Assembly (NCBI GenBank): GCA_012961305.1
Contig: DTZQ01000664.1
Span: forward strand, 1-9,776
Reading direction: 5' to 3'
DNA length: 9,776 bases
Origin: Armatimonadota bacterium
GTDB taxonomy: Bacteria > Armatimonadota > UBA10988 > DTZQ01
Shown here piece by piece: positions 6,255 to 9,776 of this stretch (position 1 is the first letter of the stretch; each line of letters starts with the position of its first letter). The notes under the pieces were generated by a model, which was not told where the DNA came from, did no database searches, and saw only the letters and a list, made by a program, of their open reading frames with translations. The translations under genes and the position numbers were made by a program.

Positions 6255-6306
6255 GTAGCCATAACCTTTTACGGGGGTGCAAGCGCCGGTTGAAGCCTAC
6301 GGCTAC
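6255..6306 (+). promoter_or_regulatory. Candidate structured 5' leader of the aminotransferase operon
   Basis: Within the roughly 78-nt leader, GTAGCC (6255-6260) pairs with GGCTAC (6301-6306), AACC (6263-6266) with GGTT (6288-6291), and GGTG (6276-6279) with CGCC (6284-6287; one G-U) around the loop CAAG. Together they form a nested, interrupted stem. In an alternative fold, AGCC (6294-6297) pairs with GGCT (6301-6304) and so competes for the same 3' strand. The structure ends 3 nt before the Shine-Dalgarno AGGAGG (6310-6315). It does not match a riboswitch class I recognise; in particular I see no cobalamin B12 box. Regulation by this leader is inference. Confidence 0.4.
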
Positions 6307-6323
6307 AAAAGGAGGGAGGAAAC

Positions 6324-7634
6324 ATGGCCCGAGGTAAAAGAGGGGAAAAATTGGCCCTGCGCGGGGGCCCGCGTGCGGTAACCATAGACAGTGCTGAGCA
6401 GTGGAAGAGGCCCATAGAGGAGGAGAAAAAAATTGTTTGCGAGTTGATTGAGCAGGGCGCCCTTTCCGGCTCAGGAGTGGGTCTGCCGAAGGAATTTGAG
6501 GAGGAGTTTCGGCAGTTCATAGGCTGCGAGTATTGCTTAACGGTGGACCACGGCTCTACGGCCTTGGCCAGTGCCTTCTACGCGGTCGGGGTGGGGCCCG
6601 GAGATGAGGTTATCACTCCGGCGGTGGGCTATTTGGGTTCCTACTGTGGTGCCCTTCACCTGGGGGCGCGGCCGGTGTTCTGTGACATTGACCCCAAAAC
6701 TCTGCTGATGGACCCGGAGGACGTGGAGCGGCGGATAACCAAACGTACCCGGGCCATCAATCCCATCCATATGAACGGAAGGGTATGTAACATGGACGCC
6801 CTGTTAGACATTGGGCGTAGGTATGGCATACCGATAGTCGAAGATGCAGCCCACGCCCATGGCGCGGAATGGGAGGGGAAGAAAATAGGCAACCTGGGCG
6901 ACATTGCCTGCTTCAGTCTCCAAGGAGTCACCCCGGGGGGTAAGCCAGTGGCAGGGGGAGAGGGGGGAATAGTCACTACCAACAACCGCGAGTTCTACGA
7001 ACGGCAACTCATCTACTGCCACTTGCACCGCGAGGGGATATTGGAGGAACTGACCAACCCCGCATACCGGGACCTGGACAGCGAAGTTCTGGGCCTGAAA
7101 TGGAGGGCGCATCCGCTGGCTTTGGCCATCGCCAAGGTGGCTTTGCGCTCCCTCGAATACCGCAATCAACGGCGGCTCGAAAACCAAGGGAAAATTTTCG
7201 CTGCCCTGCGGGAACTCCCCGGACTCGAACCGGTCCATTTCTACCCGAAGGCCAAACCGGCGGGATTTTACGGGGGTCTGAAGGTTATCTACCACCCGGA
7301 GGAGTTGGGAGGACTGCCGGCCGGGAAGTTCGTGGAGGCGGTTAGGGCAGAGGGAGCCCCGATAAGTGGCCCAGGCATAGGCCACCTGGAACACCTGCGC
7401 ACTATTTTCACCCGCGGGTTCGACCTGTGGGGAAGGGGCCGAGGCCCCTTAGGAGGCGAGTTCTGTGGCCTTCCCCCCTTCAAGAGGTACAAAAAGGGCG
7501 ATTTCCCCGTAGCGGAAGGTCTGGCCAACCGAGTGCTCACCTTACCAGCCTACATAGAACCCAAGGAAGGCTTTCTGGAGCAGTACGTAGAGGCTTTCCG
7601 CAAAGTGGTGGCGAATTACAAATCCTTGCTCTGA
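6324..7634 (+). CDS. DegT/DnrJ/EryC1-family PLP-dependent aminotransferase
   Basis: The 436-residue product has the fold-type I features of sugar aminotransferases such as AHBA synthase and StsC. They include an N-terminal Ser-Gly-Ser-Gly substrate loop (about 48-51), His-Gly-Ser-Thr-Ala (about 76-80) binding the PLP phosphate, and Gly-Asp-Glu-Val-Ile-Thr-Pro (about 93-99). Asp174, in Val-Glu-Asp-Ala-Ala-His, would pair with the PLP ring nitrogen. The Schiff-base lysine is Lys207, five residues before Glu212 in Gly-Glu-Gly-Gly. The step from Cys-Phe-Ser-Leu-Gln to the lysine appears about four residues longer than in AHBA-synthase-type enzymes, and His177 stands where many relatives have Gln. 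It probably aminates a keto-sugar or keto-cyclitol with an amino-acid donor; the substrate cannot be read. The ATG has a very strong AGGAGG 8 nt upstream. It is the first gene of a two-gene operon with the URO-D-like gene 16 bp downstream. Confidence 0.9.
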   Translation: MARGKRGEKLALRGGPRAVTIDSAEQWKRPIEEEKKIVCELIEQGALSGSGVGLPKEFEEEFRQFIGCEYCLTVDHGSTALASAFYAVGVGPGDEVITPAVGYLGSYCGALHLGARPVFCDIDPKTLLMDPEDVERRITKRTRAINPIHMNGRVCNMDALLDIGRRYGIPIVEDAAHAHGAEWEGKKIGNLGDIACFSLQGVTPGGKPVAGGEGGIVTTNNREFYERQLIYCHLHREGILEELTNPAYRDLDSEVLGLKWRAHPLALAIAKVALRSLEYRNQRRLENQGKIFAALRELPGLEPVHFYPKAKPAGFYGGLKVIYHPEELGGLPAGKFVEAVRAEGAPISGPGIGHLEHLRTIFTRGFDLWGRGRGPLGGEFCGLPPFKRYKKGDFPVAEGLANRVLTLPAYIEPKEGFLEQYVEAFRKVVANYKSLL

Positions 7635-7650
7635 GGGGAGGTAAAAAACT

Positions 7651-8709
7651 ATGACTGCACGGGAAAGAGTTTGGTTAGCCCTCCATCACCGGGAGGCTGA
7701 CCGGGTACCGATTCATGATAGCCCCTGGGGTCACACGGTCAACCGCTGGCATCAGGAGGGTTTGCCCCAAGACCAATCCCCAGCCGACTATTTTGGCTAC
7801 GAAATCAGCGGCCAGGGGCCCGACCTTACGTTCCAGTTGCCCCATGAGGTCCTCGAGGAGACAGAAACTTACGTCATCTACAAGGACGCCAACGGTGCGA
7901 CACGTCGCAGTTTCAAGGACCACGAATCCACCCCGGAACTGATTGACTTCACCATCAAAGACCGCCGTACTTGGGAGGAGTACAAACCGCTCCTGACCTG
8001 GAACGAGCGGCGGGTGGACTGGGAGAAGGCCCTGGCCGCCAATCGGGCGGAATGGGAGAAGGGCAAGTTCGTCTGCTACACCGCCGCCTTTGGGTATGAT
8101 AAAACCCAGGGCTATGTGGGTTCAGAGCGGCTGCTGCTGGCCATGTTGGACGACCCGAAATGGGTAAAGGACATGTTTGACACCGCCGTTGACCTGCTCA
8201 TCGCCGGGGCGGAGGAGATGATGGCCCGCGGATTTGAATTTGATGGGGCCTTCGTCTACGACGACATGGGCTATCGCAATGCGACCCTTTTCTCGCCAGC
8301 CGCCTATCGCGAACTGGAGTTTCCCTCCCAGAAGCGAATGTGTGACTTTTTCCAGAGCAAGGGGATGCCCATCATTCTTCACAGTTGCGGCCGGGTTAAG
8401 CAGTTCCTCCCCATGCTCATCGAGGCCGGTTTCACCTGTTTACAACCTTTGGAAGTGAAGGCCGGTATGGACCTGGTCGAATTGAAGCGCCAGTACGGAG
8501 ACGAGTTGGCCTTCATGGGTGGGATTGATGTGCGGGCCATGGCTCACCACGACCCGGCGGTGATTGAGCGCGAGATTAGCACCAAAATCCCCATCGCCAA
8601 ACGGGGCGGAGGCTATATCTACCATTCTGACCACTCTGTGCCCAGTAATGTGAGTTTCCAGCAGTACTGCCGGGTAATAGAACTGGTGCACAAATACGGG
8701 ACCTACTGA
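7651..8709 (+). CDS. URO-D superfamily protein, not housekeeping HemE
   Basis: The 352-residue product matches the uroporphyrinogen decarboxylase / methylcobamide:CoM methyltransferase superfamily. It starts Thr-Ala-Arg-Glu-Arg-Val-x-x-Ala-Leu-x-x-Arg-Glu-x-Asp-Arg-Val-Pro, the usual opening of this group. Asp-Asp-Met-Gly-Tyr follows at about 204-208, and the core motif is His244-Ser-Cys246-Gly-Arg. Near the C-terminus, Gly-Gly-x-Asp (about 290-293) and Tyr-His-Ser-Asp-His-Ser-Val-Pro (about 324-331) fall where relatives have a substrate- or metal-binding loop. His-x-Cys resembles the zinc site of MtaA/MtbA, but the distal cysteine expected near residue 320 is not there; His-Ser-Asp-His occupies that region. 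The true HemE opening (Arg-Gln-Ala-Gly-Arg) is absent. It may be a corrinoid-linked methyltransferase or an enzyme of unknown reaction. GGGGAGG lies 9 nt before the ATG, just after the aminotransferase stop, so the two genes are probably co-transcribed. Confidence 0.85.
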   Translation: MTARERVWLALHHREADRVPIHDSPWGHTVNRWHQEGLPQDQSPADYFGYEISGQGPDLTFQLPHEVLEETETYVIYKDANGATRRSFKDHESTPELIDFTIKDRRTWEEYKPLLTWNERRVDWEKALAANRAEWEKGKFVCYTAAFGYDKTQGYVGSERLLLAMLDDPKWVKDMFDTAVDLLIAGAEEMMARGFEFDGAFVYDDMGYRNATLFSPAAYRELEFPSQKRMCDFFQSKGMPIILHSCGRVKQFLPMLIEAGFTCLQPLEVKAGMDLVELKRQYGDELAFMGGIDVRAMAHHDPAVIEREISTKIPIAKRGGGYIYHSDHSVPSNVSFQQYCRVIELVHKYGTY

Positions 8710-8729
8710 GGGAGGGGCTACTTTTTACC

Positions 8730-9776
8730 TTATCCCCTGGAACGCCACTGGGCCATCAACTCCATAAACCGGGTGAACAGGTAATCGGCATCGTGGGGGC
8801 CCGGGGCAGCCTCCGGATGGTACTGAACGCAGAATACTGGCAGGGTCTCATGTTCCATCCCCTCCACCGTGTAATCGTTGAGGTTGATGTGGGTCACCCG
8901 CAGGCCTGTGCCCTCCAAGGAATCGGCATCCACGGCAAAACCGTGGTTCTGGGAGGTGATTTCCACCCGGCCAGTTTTGAGGTTCTTAACCGGCTGGTTG
9001 CCCCCCCGATGGCCAAACTTGAGTTTGAAGGTCCTCCCGCCACAGGCCAGGCCAATCATCTGATGCCCCAGACAAATGCCGAAAATGGGACAGTGGCCGA
9101 GAAGTTCCCGCACCGTTTCAAACACGTAGGTCACCGCCGCCGGGTCGCCAGGACCGTTGGAGAGGTAAATCCCATCTGGTTGGAGGGAGAGAATTTCCTC
9201 CGCCGAAGTATGGGCCGGCACCACCGTCACTCGACATCCCCGCTCCCGCAGCCGCCGTAAACTGTTGAATTTCACCCCGCAATCAATGGTCACCACGTGG
9301 AAACGGTGTTCTTCCTCCTCTGCCTCCGGCAGCCCCCTGTCGAAATTGAAGGCCAACTGGTCCCGGGGCCCCTCGGTCACCGGTTTCTTCCTCTCCAACG
9401 GCGGGGTTGTGGCCCGCCAGAGGTAGGGATGGGAGGTAGTCACCAGGCGCACCAAATCCCGTCCCACCAATCCCGGCGCCGCCCGGCATTTGGCCAGCAA
9501 ACTATGGGGGTCCAAATCCAAAGTGGAAAGGATGCCTTTCATGGCCCCTTCCAAGCGAATGTGGCGGGTCAGGGCCCGGGTGTCCACGCCCTCGATGGCG
9601 ACTACGTTGTGCTCCCGCAAATATTCCCCCAACGATTTTTCGCTGCGCCAGTTGCTGGGCAGTTCGCTGTACTCCCGTACTATGAACCCCTCTACCTGCG
9701 GCCCCCGCGACTCCGGGTCTTCGGAGTTGATGCCGTAGTTCCCGATGAGGGGATAGGTCATGGTGACAATTTGGCC
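8730..9776 (-). CDS. carA: Carbamoyl-phosphate synthase small chain (5' end cut off)
   Basis: This subunit hydrolyses glutamine and passes ammonia to CarB to make carbamoyl phosphate for pyrimidine and arginine synthesis. The frame runs off the right edge of the window. The visible 348 residues begin Gly-Gln-Ile-Val-Thr-Met-Thr-Tyr-Pro, a conserved internal segment near residue 50 of E. coli CarA, so roughly 50 residues are missing and the internal Met (9761) is not the start. The small-chain domain carries Gly-Val-Asp-Thr-Arg-Ala-Leu-Thr. The class I glutamine amidotransferase domain has the nucleophile in Phe-Gly-Ile-Cys-Leu-Gly-His (Cys235 of the visible part) and the His/Glu pair in Tyr-His-Pro-Glu (His320, Glu322). 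All three catalytic residues are intact. The linker between the domains, rich in charged residues, is slightly longer than in E. coli. It converges with the URO-D-like gene across 20 bp; carB is not in the window. Confidence 0.96.
   Translation of the reverse strand, partial: GQIVTMTYPLIGNYGINSEDPESRGPQVEGFIVREYSELPSNWRSEKSLGEYLREHNVVAIEGVDTRALTRHIRLEGAMKGILSTLDLDPHSLLAKCRAAPGLVGRDLVRLVTTSHPYLWRATTPPLERKKPVTEGPRDQLAFNFDRGLPEAEEEEHRFHVVTIDCGVKFNSLRRLRERGCRVTVVPAHTSAEEILSLQPDGIYLSNGPGDPAAVTYVFETVRELLGHCPIFGICLGHQMIGLACGGRTFKLKFGHRGGNQPVKNLKTGRVEITSQNHGFAVDADSLEGTGLRVTHINLNDYTVEGMEHETLPVFCVQYHPEAAPGPHDADYLFTRFMELMAQWRSRG

Noticed and set aside
8820..9280. + strand open frame opposite carA
   Set aside because: It lies fully antisense to a gene with intact catalytic residues and shows no motif of its own.
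9180..9430. Charged linker in CarA as an inserted domain
   Set aside because: It aligns by eye with the variable linker of E. coli CarA, including a Gly-Leu-Pro-Glu-Ala stretch, and is only about ten residues longer.

Overview
The window is GC-rich bacterial chromosomal DNA, densely packed, with nine recognisable protein genes on both strands. There are no RNA genes, insertion sequences, CRISPR arrays or phage genes. Clear Shine-Dalgarno sequences, sigma-70-type promoters (TTGACA / TATAAT-like), and GTG or TTG initiation next to ATG all point to a bacterium. The protein set does not settle the phylum. Pairing a DegT-family aminotransferase with a URO-D-like protein is reminiscent of Armatimonadota, Planctomycetota or Chloroflexota genomes, but that is a weak impression and not a placement.

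Left region (1-2115, + strand): a small protein with a C-terminal UVR motif (61-402), a 231-bp G-rich intergenic stretch, a small zinc-ribbon protein of unknown function (634-960), and an RpoD-family sigma factor (1213-2115). The sigma gene has an elaborate control region: two tandem promoter-like sequences, a long dyad over the first promoter's -10 and start site, and a hairpin just upstream of the Shine-Dalgarno.

Middle region (2140-6075, - strand): three tightly coupled genes read right to left: an MsbA-like ABC exporter (membrane and ATPase domains fused), a family-4-type glycosyltransferase, and a family-2-type glycosyltransferase with a galactosyltransferase-like C-terminal segment. Together they look like a small module that makes and exports a surface glycan or glycolipid.

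Right region (6210-8709, + strand): divergent from the exporter module is a two-gene operon of a DegT/DnrJ/EryC1 PLP aminotransferase and a URO-D superfamily protein. It is preceded by a strong promoter (TTGACA-N18-TACAAT) and a leader of roughly 78 nt that can fold in two mutually exclusive ways. This operon has the least obvious function and is the best candidate here for an undescribed pathway. The window closes with carA on the - strand (8730-9776), cut by the window edge and convergent with the URO-D-like gene.
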